A DNA stretch of 64,000 nt from Viola odorata (Eukaryota; Streptophyta; Magnoliopsida; Malpighiales; Violaceae): NCBI GenBank assembly GCA_963691705.1, contig OY829538.1:80048781-80112780 (forward strand), in the 5' to 3' direction. Within the stretch, counting starts at the first letter, position 1. Each line of letters opens with the position of its first letter. Made by a program: the position numbers and the translations under genes. Shown piece after piece: positions 39,476-50,285 of the stretch. The notes beneath the pieces were generated by a model. That model ran no database searches, was not told where the DNA came from, and was given only the letters and a program-made list of their open reading frames with translations.

Positions 39476-40054
39476 AAATTATAAATGAGTGAAAAAAATT
39501 AAAAATTTAGATATATTTTCTATCTTAGTGGTGGCTTCGTCCAAGTTTTGCTGACATAAAAAAAATGATGATTCTCTTAATATAATGATAAAAGTATCTT
39601 CGCAGTCAAAGGGGACCTTTTTTTTTTTTTTCTTTCCTTCAACATGTCAAAGAAAAATGAAAAAGGTTCTCAGGCTTGGCCCAAGTCTTGAATTTGACAA
39701 TTGAAGGAAAATCGGTCCAGCCCATTCATAAGCAGAAAAATAAAGAATAAAAAAGAACAAAGCCCAACTCAAATTCAAAAGAAAGCCCAAAAACAAAAAT
39801 TAGTACTTAGCCCGAAAAAGGAAAACATTTCGGCTCTATGTACAAATAGTCAAATACTGAACAAATCCATTTTCCACCGAAAACAGACCGAAATTTCGTT
39901 TCAGTTTTTTTCCTTCTCTTCTGCTACCCACCTCTTTCATTTACCTCCGATCTTCCTCTTCTTCGGCGGAGGAAGAGAAAGAGGTTACCCAAAAAGAAAT
40001 TTTGAATTAAAATCCAGGTAGTAATTCTCAATTCTATTACATAGGAAAAGAAAA

Positions 40055-41589
40055 ATGAATGAAGATGGTAAGAACAGAGGCGTAGAACAACCTGGTCATC
40101 CACATAACCAGTACCCTTACGGCACGTTTCAAGGCGTGGCGAACTATTACCAGCCTCCTCCACACGCGCCACCTCAGCCGGTGGTCGGTTTTCCTCGACC
40201 GATTGCGCCTCCTTTTGCCTCATCCACCGTCAATCCCCACTACTTTCCTCCGGCCTACCAAGCCATCCCAGTAGGTCTGTCTCTTACCGATCATTGTCAT
40301 TTTTTTTATTCCTTTATTTTGTTTTTCGGGGTTTGATTTCTGTTTTGTCAAATTTGTTGATTGTTTAAGGTTATAATGTAATTGAAGAAAGGCGGTATGA
40401 AAGGGAAAGCAGGCTGCCCTGTTGTGGGATTGGGATGGGATGGCTCCTGTAAGATTTTTTTCTTCTTCTTTGTTTTGAGATTATTTGTTAAATTTGATTG
40501 ATGGGTATGGATTTGAAACGATTTGTTATGTTCTTTTCAAGGTTTATGGCTGGCTTTGTTCTCGGTGGGGTTCCTTGGTATGTTGGGACCTTTGTCCTCC
40601 TCATAACTCATGTGGATTACAGAGAGAAACCAGGATATGTTGCTTGCACAATTGCTGTGAGTGATCATTCTGTTCATCATGTCATTTTTCAGCTACTTGG
40701 TGAATTTTGTGTTGCATATTTACATTTTGTGCACTTCCCTTGTTGTTATGGTCTCGAGTAATTCCATTCACGGAAGAGGATTGGTACATTTACTTCTGGC
40801 TATGTGTGAGCATGAGTTGGTGGAGCTATTCTATATGCAACCGTTTGTGGAATTGAAATAAAGCTTATCTAGGCGATAAATTCTGTATAAGTCTGCTTGT
40901 GTTGGCGAGGTTTGCTTCTTGAGTGCCGGATTGTCAGGTTATCCATGAGTCATTTCCTGCGTCTTGTTCACGATTCATGGTCCAGTCTAGGGAAAGTTAG
41001 TAATGGCCGAACCAAAGGGGATTTGAACTCTTCCCTTTAAAACTTTCCTGCTATTTCACATTAGCTGTTTTTTTTCACTGGGTTGTTGCCACAATTCATT
41101 GTCTAGTCCATATTCTTATAGGATGGCTGGTTCAAATTGGATTGTCATTTGTGGGATTGCATTCTTACCCGTTGTTGCCTTGTTGCATTAATCAAAATAA
41201 GCTCATGATGGGAAGGCGTTTATAGTAGCTAGTAGCTCCATGGTACCTTTTAATGCGACAATACGATTTTTGCCATTCTTCTCTTCTTTTCTTGTTCAGT
41301 GTGTGGTTCTGATATGATGAGATGAGAGTTGAATGTACTTGACGAATTTAGGGATGTAGTTACAAGTGCTTGTTCCATCCTTTATTCTTTATGGGGCATA
41401 CCTTCCTTAATGGAATTTGAATTACTTAATGGAATTTGAATTTCATCTATCTTTACATGCTGACATTGATGGTTTCTAGTTTCTACGAGGCTTCTGCTGA
41501 TCGAGCTTTGTTCTTTTCTGGTTTTTCAGTCTATTCTTGCCATAATCGCTGTTACTCTTGGCGTAACGAAGGGAACGCACAACTGGTGA
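40055..41589 (+). CDS. '60S ribosomal protein L18a-like' small membrane protein, copy A
   Basis: A small plant membrane protein of unknown function, usually annotated as L18a-like although it is not ribosomal. Four exons (40055-40274, 40370-40448, 40542-40656, 41530-41589) give 157 aa. The N-terminal half is rich in Pro, Tyr and His (YPYGTFQGVANYYQPPP). A conserved RLPCCGIGMGWLL leads into the first membrane span (FVLGGVPWYVG), then DYREKPGYVACTIA and a second span (SILAIIAVTLGV), ending KGTHNW. Frames join at phases 1, 2 and 0. The gene converges on the COQ4-like copy A. Copy B lacks the last exon. Confidence 0.88.
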
Positions 41590-42416
41590 GGGTTATGTAC
41601 AGCTTGTATATTCAACTTCCCTATAAGAAAGAGAGTGGGGTTTGGTTGTATGTGATTTCTACTTTCAGGTTGCTTTTCCTTATTTTTAATGTAGATACCA
41701 TAAAATTGAGCATAATGTTCATATGAGCTGTCTGTTATGCATTTTGTAATGTTCAAGTTGGAATTTGTTTCAAGTGGGTGTATATGAGCTGTATGTAATG
41801 CATTTTGTAATGTTCAAGTTGAAACTTGTTTTAAGTGAGTTCTTATGTTTCTACGTTCTAGGAAAACTAGTTTGTTTTAAGTAATCCTTCGATAAATAAT
41901 TTGATAATCTTGTCTTCTTCTTTTCTAATAAGAGGAAGCTAAAAGCAAAACATTAACGTTGCTGAAATGTATCCTACGAGATGAGTATGGATAGCTGACC
42001 GGGCCACGATATACGAGTCATAACAGAGAGCTTAATCAATGGCCAAATTTGATAATTTTAAATATTCAGATTTTCATGCTAAACAATAGTTACAATACTG
42101 TGAATTGGAAAAAATGTTGTCACTAATTGCGCTACAATTTGGTGCGCACATATTACTGTTTTTTTAATGACTTAGTAATAGAAGAATTAATTGAACTAGT
42201 AAAATATAAAGATAATTATTTATTTTTCGTATGACTCAACAGAAGAACTAGTTGACCTTACATCTTTTACAAATCTGTTTAGGTATCCAGCTACTACTTT
42301 TTAAGGATTGCAACTAATCCTATTTTAATATTGCTAGATTTTGGAAAAGATCATAAGTCCCCTAAAGTTTATAATCTTTTATATATTTTGACCATTATAA
42401 TTGCAATTGCAGCTTG
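41590..42416. other. Spacer between convergent L18a-like A and COQ4-like A
   Basis: Non-coding. Its right half (about 42035-42400) is repeated in the same orientation at 53735-54150, between COQ4 and RPL18A. A short local repeat with ATGAGCTGT and TGCATTTTGTAATGTTCAAGTTG occurs near 41730-41820. Confidence 0.6.
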
Positions 42417-43212
42417 TCAGGTTTTTCCATTTACCTTGAGAGCAGGAGCAGGAACAGGAAAAATGTCCCATTTTATGCGGACATCATCTAAATCCTCCTG
42501 CAAGTGTTTCTCATAATATAAACACATTAGATCGGTGCATTTGCCACCAACCATGACTGCATATGGAAGGTAATGGTGGAAGAACGAATTCCTCTGTTCC
42601 CAACTTAATCTTGCTGTGCCACCTACAAACAAATTCATCCGGCATTCCATCGGCAAATGTAGGCACTCGATCACCTTCAGCGCTGATTTCCCAACTACAT
42701 CGGCAGGGATGCCAAAGAGAACATGCCAAAAGTCACGCACCTCACGAACCCGCATCTTCAGGTACTCTAATTCGTCCATTTCCGTGGCAAGCAGTACTGG
42801 TGCGCGGTCATCTGGTGAGAAGTTTCTGCATTGCGCGAATCTTGCGTAGGCAGCACCAAATGAGTTGTGTGGAAGGCCCCAAGTATCGCGCAAGTTCACT
42901 TGTGTGGATCTAGCACCCGGTCTCTCCAGCAGAATCTCCTATCAAACAAATACAAATCGTTGATCTTTCTTTTTAAACTAAAAGACTCATGAAACTAGGT
43001 GCCACAAGAGTGTGTACAATGAAGAGGGGAATGAAACTCACTCTGCCTTCTGGGCTTTGTTTCATCCTCTCAAGAACTCCTTCAAGAGCAGGCTTCTTCT
43101 CTCCAATAACGATAACCACATCTGCTCTAAACGGGTCAAACACTGTAGCGATTACCGGACGAAACCATGGTTCAAACCTGTTCAACACTACACGCGCCAC
43201 ACCACCACCCAT
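42417..43212 (-). CDS. COQ4: COQ4-like protein, copy A, with altered metal site
   Basis: A full-length paralogue of COQ4, the mitochondrial protein required for ubiquinone biosynthesis. Two coding exons (43212-43042 and 42938-42417) give 230 aa without stops. An AG acceptor just before the start region (at 43222) indicates a 5' UTR intron. Family features are kept: GERVLERM-like helix, NFSPDDR, GGTARL, and TDLMCLYYEKH. The HDxxH-x11-E zinc motif is changed: His is Arg125 (codon CGT at 42737-42735) and Glu is Lys141 (AAA at 42689-42687), although D126 and H129 remain. It also diverges at the N-terminus from the intact copy at 51695. It may be inactive, changed in function, or an early pseudogene. 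Confidence 0.8.
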
Positions 43213-43962
43213 AATCGCCACCTGTTAATGTATTCACAACCAATTAAGCATAGAAGAGTGTTGTTAGATGAGTGAGGAATGAAGATCAAGGTTTTGATGA
43301 GAGGAAAAAAGTGTGATATATAACCACAGGGAGAGGACAAAAGTGTGATATAACTAACCTCTGTTGGGAAATCAGCGTTGAAGGTGATCTAGGACAAATT
43401 ATAAATGAGTGAAGAAAATTAAAAATTTAGATATATTTCCTATCTTAATGGTGGCTTGGTTCAAGTTTTGCTGATATGTAAAAATTTAGTAAGTCTCTCG
43501 ATATAATTTTTACGTCAAGCTAAAACAAAAATCTCAGGGGACCTTTTTTTTTCATACATGTCAGAAAAAAATGAAAAAGATTCTCAAGCTTGGCCCAAGT
43601 CTTGAATTTGACAATTGAAGGAAAATCGGCCCAGCCCATTCGTAAGCAGAAAAATAAAGAATAAAAAAGAGCAAAGCCCAACTCAAATTCAAAAGAAAGC
43701 CCAAAAACAAAAACTAGTCCTTGGGCGAAAAAAAGGAAAACATTTCGGCTCTATGTACAAATACTGAACAAATCCATTTTCCACAGAAAACAGACCGAAA
43801 TTTCGTTTCTCAGTTTTTTTTCCCTCTTCTGCTACCCACCTCTTTCATTTACCACCGATCTTCCTCGTCTTCGGCGGAGGAAGAAAAAGAGGTTTACCCA
43901 AAAAGAAAATTTGAATTAAAATCCAGGTAGTAATTCTCAATTCTATTACATAGGAAAGAAAA

Positions 43963-44669
43963 ATGAATGAAGATGGTAAGAACAGAGGTGTAGAACAACC
44001 CGGTCATCCACATAACCAGTACCCTTACGGCACGTTTCAAGGCGTGGCGAACTATTACCAGCCTCCTCCACACGCGCCGCCTCATCCGGTGGTCGGTTTT
44101 CCTCGACCGATTGCGCCTCCTTTTGCCTCCTCCACCGTCAATCCCCACTACTTTCCTCCGGCCTACCAAGCCATCCCAGTAGGTCTGTCTCTTACCGATC
44201 ATTGTCATTTTTTTTATTCCTTTATTTTGTTTTTCGGGGTTTGATTTCTGTTTTGTCAAATTCGTTGATTGTTTAAGGTTATAATGTAATTGAAGAAAGG
44301 GGGTATGAAAGGGAAAGCAGGCTGCCCTGTTGTGGGATTGGGATGGGATGGTTCCTGTAAGATTTTTTTCTTCCTCTTTGTTTTGAGATTATTTATCAAA
44401 TTTGATTGATGAGTATGGATTTGAAACGATTTGTTATGTTCTTTTCAAGGTTTATGGCTGGCTTTGTTCTCGGTGGGGTTCCTTGGTATGTTGGGACCCT
44501 TGTCCTCCTCATAACTCATGTGGATTACAGAGAGAAACCAGGATATGTTGCTTGCACAATTGCTGTGAGTGATCATTCTGTTCATCATGTCATTTTTCAG
44601 CTACTTGGTGAATTTTGTGTTGCATATTTACATTTTGTGCACTTCCCTTGTTGTTATGGTCTCGAGTAA
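43963..44669 (+). pseudogene. 'L18a-like' membrane protein, copy B, lacking its last exon
   Basis: Exons 1-3 (43963-44182, 44278-44356, 44450-44564) match copy A almost exactly, with a few substitutions (for example Leu to Phe before intron 2 and Phe to Leu in the first span). Homology to copy A stops at about 45243 inside intron 3, and the terminal exon encoding the second membrane span is absent. Reading through intron 3 would add an unrelated tail ending at 44669. The promoter region is duplicated intact, so it may still be transcribed. Confidence 0.8.
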
Positions 44670-45242
44670 TTCCATTCACGGAAGAGGATTGGTACATTTA
44701 CTTCTGGCTATGTGTGAGCATGAGTTGGTGGAGCTATTCTATATGCAACCGTTTGTGGAATTGAAATAAAGCTTATCTAGGCGATAGATTCTGTATAAGT
44801 CTGCTTGTGTTGGCGAGGTGTGCTTCTTGAGTGCCGGATTGTCAGGTTATCCATGAGTCATTTCTTGCGTCTTGTTCACGATTCATGGTCCAGTCTAGGG
44901 AAAGTTAGTAATGGCAGAACCAAAGGGGATTTGAACTCTGCCCTTTAAAACTTTCCTGCTATTTCACATTAGCTGTTATTTTTCACTGGGTTGCTGCCAC
45001 AATTCATTGTCTAGTCCATATTCTTATAGGATGGCTGGTTCAAATTGGATTGTCATTTGTGGGATTGCATTCTTACCCATTGTTGCCTTGTTGCATTAAT
45101 CAAAATAAGCTCATGATGGGAAGGCGTTTGTAGTCGCTCGTAGCTCCATGGTACCTTTTAATGCGACAATACGATTTTTGCCATTCTTCTCTTCTTTTCT
45201 TGTTCAGTGTGTGGTTCTGATATGATGAGATGAGAGTTGAAT

Positions 45243-46245
45243 GTAGGGGTGTACATGGTCCAGTTTGGTCCGGTTTTGGGGTTGAAACCGGACCAAACCG
45301 GTAATTCACTGTTCTCAATTAGACAGAACCGATCCGGACCGTTACTGTTCGGTCCAGTCCGGATCGGTTCCAAAAATTCCAATCTTAATGGGCCGGTTCC
45401 GGTTCTGGCCCGTTAAGGTTTTTTTTTAATTTTAAAAAAAATAAAAATGGGCTTCTGCACCCTATTAATGGGCTGCCCAGCAATTCCATTAAATTTCCTA
45501 ACAATACAGTAGCTTATCAAACAATTAATCCCATCAAATTCAATTAAAATATGCTAAATATAATCCATCAAATTCTCACATGATCTAGTATTTATTCACT
45601 CCAAAGTCCAAACATGATATCACATCTTACTTGCTAAATCACCTCTAAATTCTCGTCCTTCACATAGCTCAAAGTTTAGTTTAGATAAATATTACTGGTA
45701 CAAAGTTGAAACTACAAACAGCACAAACAGCATAAAAATCATTCAATTAATGCAAAAAAATGGAAAACATGAACCTACACTTTGAGCTACAAACAGCACA
45801 AAGTTGAAACACATGATACAAGGGATTGTAACTGATCAATTGTCACAGAAAATATCAGACCTGCAATTCCACTGTCAAAACGCAAAACCAGTTTCAGTGC
45901 TCAAACCAAAGTACAACAAATCTGCTACAGCCTCACACCAAATCTGCTGTCTCTCCTTGTATACATATACAGGACAAACCGAACCTTTAATATACAGGAG
46001 CAAAGGTACACAAGGAAGTGATTTCCAAAGTATATTTTCTAACAGGAGCAAGAAAACAAAATTGAATGAATAACTAAAACAAAGATCAAGAAGCAACAAT
46101 TTATTCAGGCTCATCAGCAACAATGAAGCAAATCCACAGCATTCATGTGACTACAGATGCATAAAATGAGCAGCTACAAAAAAAGTGAATCCTTACATCA
46201 ATGGATTCACCGATTGCATCCATATTCTTCATATAACTGCAGCTT
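45243..46245. mobile_element. Unclassified repeat that replaced the 3' part of L18a-like copy B
   Basis: This ~1-kb stretch occurs only in unit B, in place of the ~1 kb holding L18a-like exon 4 and spacer in unit A. Its left end, starting GGGGTGTACATGGTCC, is full of GGTCCGG/CCGGACC words and inverted sub-repeats of the kind found in plant DNA transposons. Further right, ACAAACAGCACAAA is repeated. No terminal repeats, target duplication or coding domain were identified. Confidence 0.5.
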
Positions 46246-46273
46246 TTATATATCTTGACCATTATAATTGCAG

Positions 46274-47065
46274 CTTGTCAGGTTTTTCCATTTAACTTGG
46301 GAGCGGGAGCAGGAACAGGAAAAATGTCCCATTTTATGCGGACATCATCTAAAACCTCCTGTAAGTGTTTCTCATAATATAAACACATCAGGTCTGTGCA
46401 TTTGCCACCAGCCATGACTGCATATGGAAGGTAATGGTGGAAGAACGAATTCCTCTGTTCCCAACTTAATCTTGCTGTGCCACCTGTAAACCGATATATC
46501 CCGCATTCCCTCGTCAAATGTAGGCACTCGATCACCTTCAGCGCTGATTTCCCAACTACATCGGCAGGGATGCCAAAGAGAACATGCCAAAAGTCACGCA
46601 CCTCGCATCTCCAGGTACTCTAATTCGTCCATTTCCGTGGCAAGCAGTGCTGGTGCGCGGTCATCTGGTGAGAAGTTTCTGCATTGCGCGAATCTTGCGT
46701 ACGCAGCACCAAATGAGTTGTGTGGAAGGCCCCAAGTATCGCGCAAGTTCACTTGTGTGGATCTAGCACCCGGTCTCTCCAGCAGAATCTCCTATCAAAC
46801 AGATACAAATCGTTGATCTTTCTTTTTAAACTAAAAGACTCATGAAACTAGGTGCAACAAGAGTGTGTACAATGAAGAGGGGAATGAAACTCACTCTGCC
46901 TTCTGGGCTTTGTTTCATCCTCTCAAGAACTCCTTCAAGAGCAGGCTTCTTCTCTCCAATAGCGAAGACCACATCTGCTCTAAACGGGTCAAACACTGTA
47001 GCGATTACCGGACGAAACCATGGTTCAAACCTGTTCAACACTACTCGCGCCACACCACCACCCAT
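46274..47065 (-). pseudogene. COQ4: COQ4-like pseudogene, copy B
   Basis: Copy of the COQ4-like gene in unit B. Exon 1 (47065-46895) is intact and the exon 2 acceptor is kept (exon from 46791). Compared with copy A, 8 bp are missing at about 46604, in the codons just before the metal motif. The shifted frame meets TGA three codons later. The two metal-site substitutions of copy A are also present in the downstream sequence. The rest of exon 2 is preserved to the original stop, so the deletion is recent. Confidence 0.88.
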
Positions 47066-47174
47066 AATCGCCACCTGATAATGTATTCACAACCAATTAA
47101 GCATAGAAGAGTGTTGTTAGATGAGTGAGTAACGAAGATTCAAGGCTTTGATGAGAGGAAAAAAGTGTGATATA

Positions 47175-47349
47175 TGTTAAAATCAGATGATATCAAGGCT
47201 GATTGTAGCCAATACAAAAACAGAGAGAGTAAACGTAGGATCCATGATATATCATGGCTATTCTTACGGAAGAACAAATCAACAAAGAATCCTATCCCTA
47301 GAGAATAGGTTTATTCAAAACAAAAAAAAACAAACAGCTAGTTCTAACA
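47175..47349. mobile_element. 175-bp solo LTR with 5-bp target duplication
   Basis: The insertion begins TGTTAAAATC and ends TTCTAACA (TG...CA with TGTTA/TAACA ends). It is flanked by ATATA on both sides (47170-47174 and 47350-47354). Unit A carries the uninterrupted site, so the boundaries are certain. It lies in the presumed 5' UTR intron of COQ4-like copy B. The small size suggests a TRIM or short Copia LTR. Confidence 0.85.
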
Positions 47350-50082
47350 ATATATAACCACAGGAAGAGGACAAAAGTGTGATATAACTAACCTCTGTTG
47401 GGAAATCAGCGTTGAAGGTGATCGAGGACAAGAGAATTTACGTTGAACGTTTTAAAAAAAATATTAAAACTATAAAATATGTTAAATCATATTCCGCTAA
47501 GGATGTTATTTATTTCTATAATGTTATTTGATTTAGAGCTTCTTTATATGAGTATTTTTTATTTCGGTAATTTTTTTTACAGATATTTTAATATTCTATG
47601 TTTTCATGAATTACTTGTATATATACTATATTATATAAAAATAAAAATACAATAGATTGTAGTTCCGATTAAAATACAATATATTCAATTCTTGTCTTGC
47701 CCAACAGAAATCTAGGGACTGCTGGGGTGGTGTTGGGAATTTCCTTCTGGGATTAAAAGATTGGAAGTAAGGGTAATATGGAGTTCAGATTAAAATCCTT
47801 TTGATTCTGTAAATCCAAAAGAAAGAAAAAAACCCATATCATTTAATGGTTTTTGTCGCACCCCTTTTTCGTTGAAAACGAGTTTAAGGTTCGGGACGGA
47901 TGCTAAGCATAAATGGATGCTTCGCATAATGCAATGAAGTCGCAACCCTATTTTCTAAAATTTAGGGAACCTAATCGTCATGGCATAAAAAGTAAAAAAA
48001 TTAAGGCACATGTGGTCTAAACCAAAGAACGAAGGTTCAAGGTCGTATTATGGACTTGGTAAGGTGTTAGGCACCCAAGTCACATCCTTTAAGAAAGGTT
48101 ACCAGTTATGCGAGGTGTTTTTGAGAAAAAAACATTTTTTACATATATTTTGGGCCCTCAAAGATGACGTTACATCTTAACATTTGGGACTTGTTATTTC
48201 CGTTTGGGTCAGAGGGACGGGGTTACCGTTTTGTCTCTATACTAGAGCGGATGTTCCCTTTTTTATCGAGCCATGCATGACTTAATTACTACGTGATCTA
48301 TCATGGCAAAAACTAGTAAGATACCAATTAATGTATGCACATAGAGTTTCATATGGGTTTAAAGCCATCATGCTCATATATCAAAGGTATAGGAATTAAT
48401 TTCATGGCATAAAAGCAAGTGATGTAAACACGTAAGCATGTGCGTTGATTTTATTTTCTAGCAATTCTAAATATCATGCATGCAATTATGATATGAGTTT
48501 TTTAACATTTCTATATAGCATGCATATAAATAATATTTGCGGAGAACATTGAATAAATAAGAGGCTAGAAAGCGTACTTGGGTTGCGTGGTCTTGATCTA
48601 CCTTATAAAATGAAAGTATTAGCGATAGTTCGATCGAAAATAAATAAAGAACGAGTAAAATAAAAATTTAATTAAATTCAAACGAGCAAGTAAATAATTA
48701 AACATGGCACGTAAAAATATTTTAACACATGTGAGAGTATGATCATATCGATAAATAATTAACATGGCAAAAATTACGAAAGAAAACATACAACAAATAT
48801 TCACACGATTTAGACAATGACATAATTTATACATTAAATAAGGCACCCGAGTATTTAATAAGAAAATAACATACGATTTAACATGGTATAATAAAAAAAA
48901 ACATACGAATTATTAATATGATTTAAACATGGCATAATAAAAAAGCATACGAATTATTAATAAGATTTAAACATGGCATAATAAAAAAAAGCATATGAAT
49001 ATTTCATGTGATTTGACGAAAATAAGTGGGTCCCACCTTTGAATTTTGGACATTAAAAAATGGGCTTGGCCTAAGCTAAGCCCAAATTTTAATTAAAAAA
49101 ATAAAATAAAAATATGGCATAAATAAATAATTTAAAGCATGCGAGCATTTAATTAAAGAAAGCGAATGAAGCATTTAAATAAACACGGAAATAAAGTGAC
49201 TCAAACAAACGACAAAAAAGATGGACTGGGCCCATGCAATGCTGAAATTTTTAAAGAAAAAGAGGGCAGATGGGCTTCGCCAAGCCAAGGCTCATCTGCA
49301 ACTTAAAATAGCCGAAGAAAGGGACGGGCTTGGCCCGTCACCTCCCTTTCCTAAGAACAGCAGCCACGGCTGCTACTGTTCTTCTTAGAACAGCGACGTT
49401 GTTCTTCTAATCCACGTCGCCGGCCACCATGGCCGGCGACCCGAGCTTCAAACGACGCGACGAAACTCAACCAAAACCTCCCCGCTATTTTCCTTAAACC
49501 CACGGTATTAAAACCCAACAAAAACACTGAGCCTAAATCAAGCAAAGTCAATAAACGCAAGCGGCGTATTTTACATAAAATGGGTAATTTACTTCGACCA
49601 AAACAGTGAGCCAACCATTAAATTGAGAGCATGCGAATTATCCTAAGATTGAGTATTAAATCATGGCATTAAAACAAACAAACGATTTACAAACAAGGGC
49701 AAGAAACAATTAAAACGAAACTAATACAGTGAAAAACGAAAAATGGACAAAACGAATTAAGGCACGTACTGATGTTTTTCTTTATGCTTGGACGAGTGTT
49801 GATGATGAGAGGGTGCGGCAACCCCGTCCCTTTTTAGGGTGGTAATCGTTAAGTATTTATAGTGATTAGGACGAACGTGAGGAGCAAGTTGGTGACGCGG
49901 CTCTCTTCTCTTGTGTGGCTGGAAAGTGAAAAGTGCGATCGGGCTGCACATGGGAGGGCGACGTGGTGACGAGCAGGGACGGATCAGCCCATGTCCAGGG
50001 TGGGCTGGCACCCACCCTGGCCCAATCAAAAAAAATTAACTTCAAGATTTAAGTAAACGTTACCCTTTCTTCATTATATAGA

Positions 50083-50155
50083 ATGCTTGGCCCAACGGTA
50101 GCGTGTCTCACTCCAGAACACCAGGTTGTTGTGTGTTCGATTCACGAAAACCCCT
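50083..50155 (+). pseudogene. tRNA-Trp(CCA)-like sequence inside the hAT element
   Basis: The D-arm/A-box region (GGCCCAACGGTAGCG), anticodon region ACTCCAGAA with CCA at 50113-50115, and T-arm/B-box (GTGTTCGATTCACG) occur in order with tRNA spacing. They resemble plant tRNA-Trp. The acceptor ends do not pair, so it is tRNA-derived and unlikely to be a functional tRNA gene. Confidence 0.7.
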
Positions 50156-50220
50156 TTTGTTTAAATTTTTGACTTGATTTTTAATGTGCACAAAACCAAC
50201 AAAATTGTAATTGTCTGAGC

Positions 50221-50285
50221 TCTGGTTCAAATTCGTGACCTTCAGTGTGTGAGCATAAGTGATAACCAACAACACCACCCAGACA
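50221..50285 (-). pseudogene. tRNA-Val-like sequence inside the hAT element
   Basis: On the minus strand GGTGGTGTTGTTGGTTATCA (A-box/D-arm), CTCACACACTGAAGG (anticodon region, apparent anticodon CAC) and CACGAATTTGAACC (diverged B-box) follow in tRNA order and resemble plant tRNA-Val. The acceptor stem is not recognisable. It faces the Trp-like sequence 66 bp away. Confidence 0.68.

Larger units (their letters stand above)
39476..47430. repeat. Direct tandem duplication of a ~4-kb gene pair
   Basis: Unit A is 39476-43395 and unit B is 43396-47430. Both begin with AAATTATAAATGAGTGA and end with GTTGAAGGTGATC then AGGACA. Within them the L18a-like gene, its introns, the COQ4-like gene and spacers align almost base for base. 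Unit B differs by a replacement at about 45243-46245 and a 175-bp LTR insertion at 47175-47349. High identity in introns indicates a recent event. Confidence 0.92.

Noticed and set aside
49757..50029. 90-codon minus-strand frame overlapping the left end of the hAT element
   Set aside because: It crosses the transposon insertion junction, so it cannot be an ancient gene, and it matches no family.
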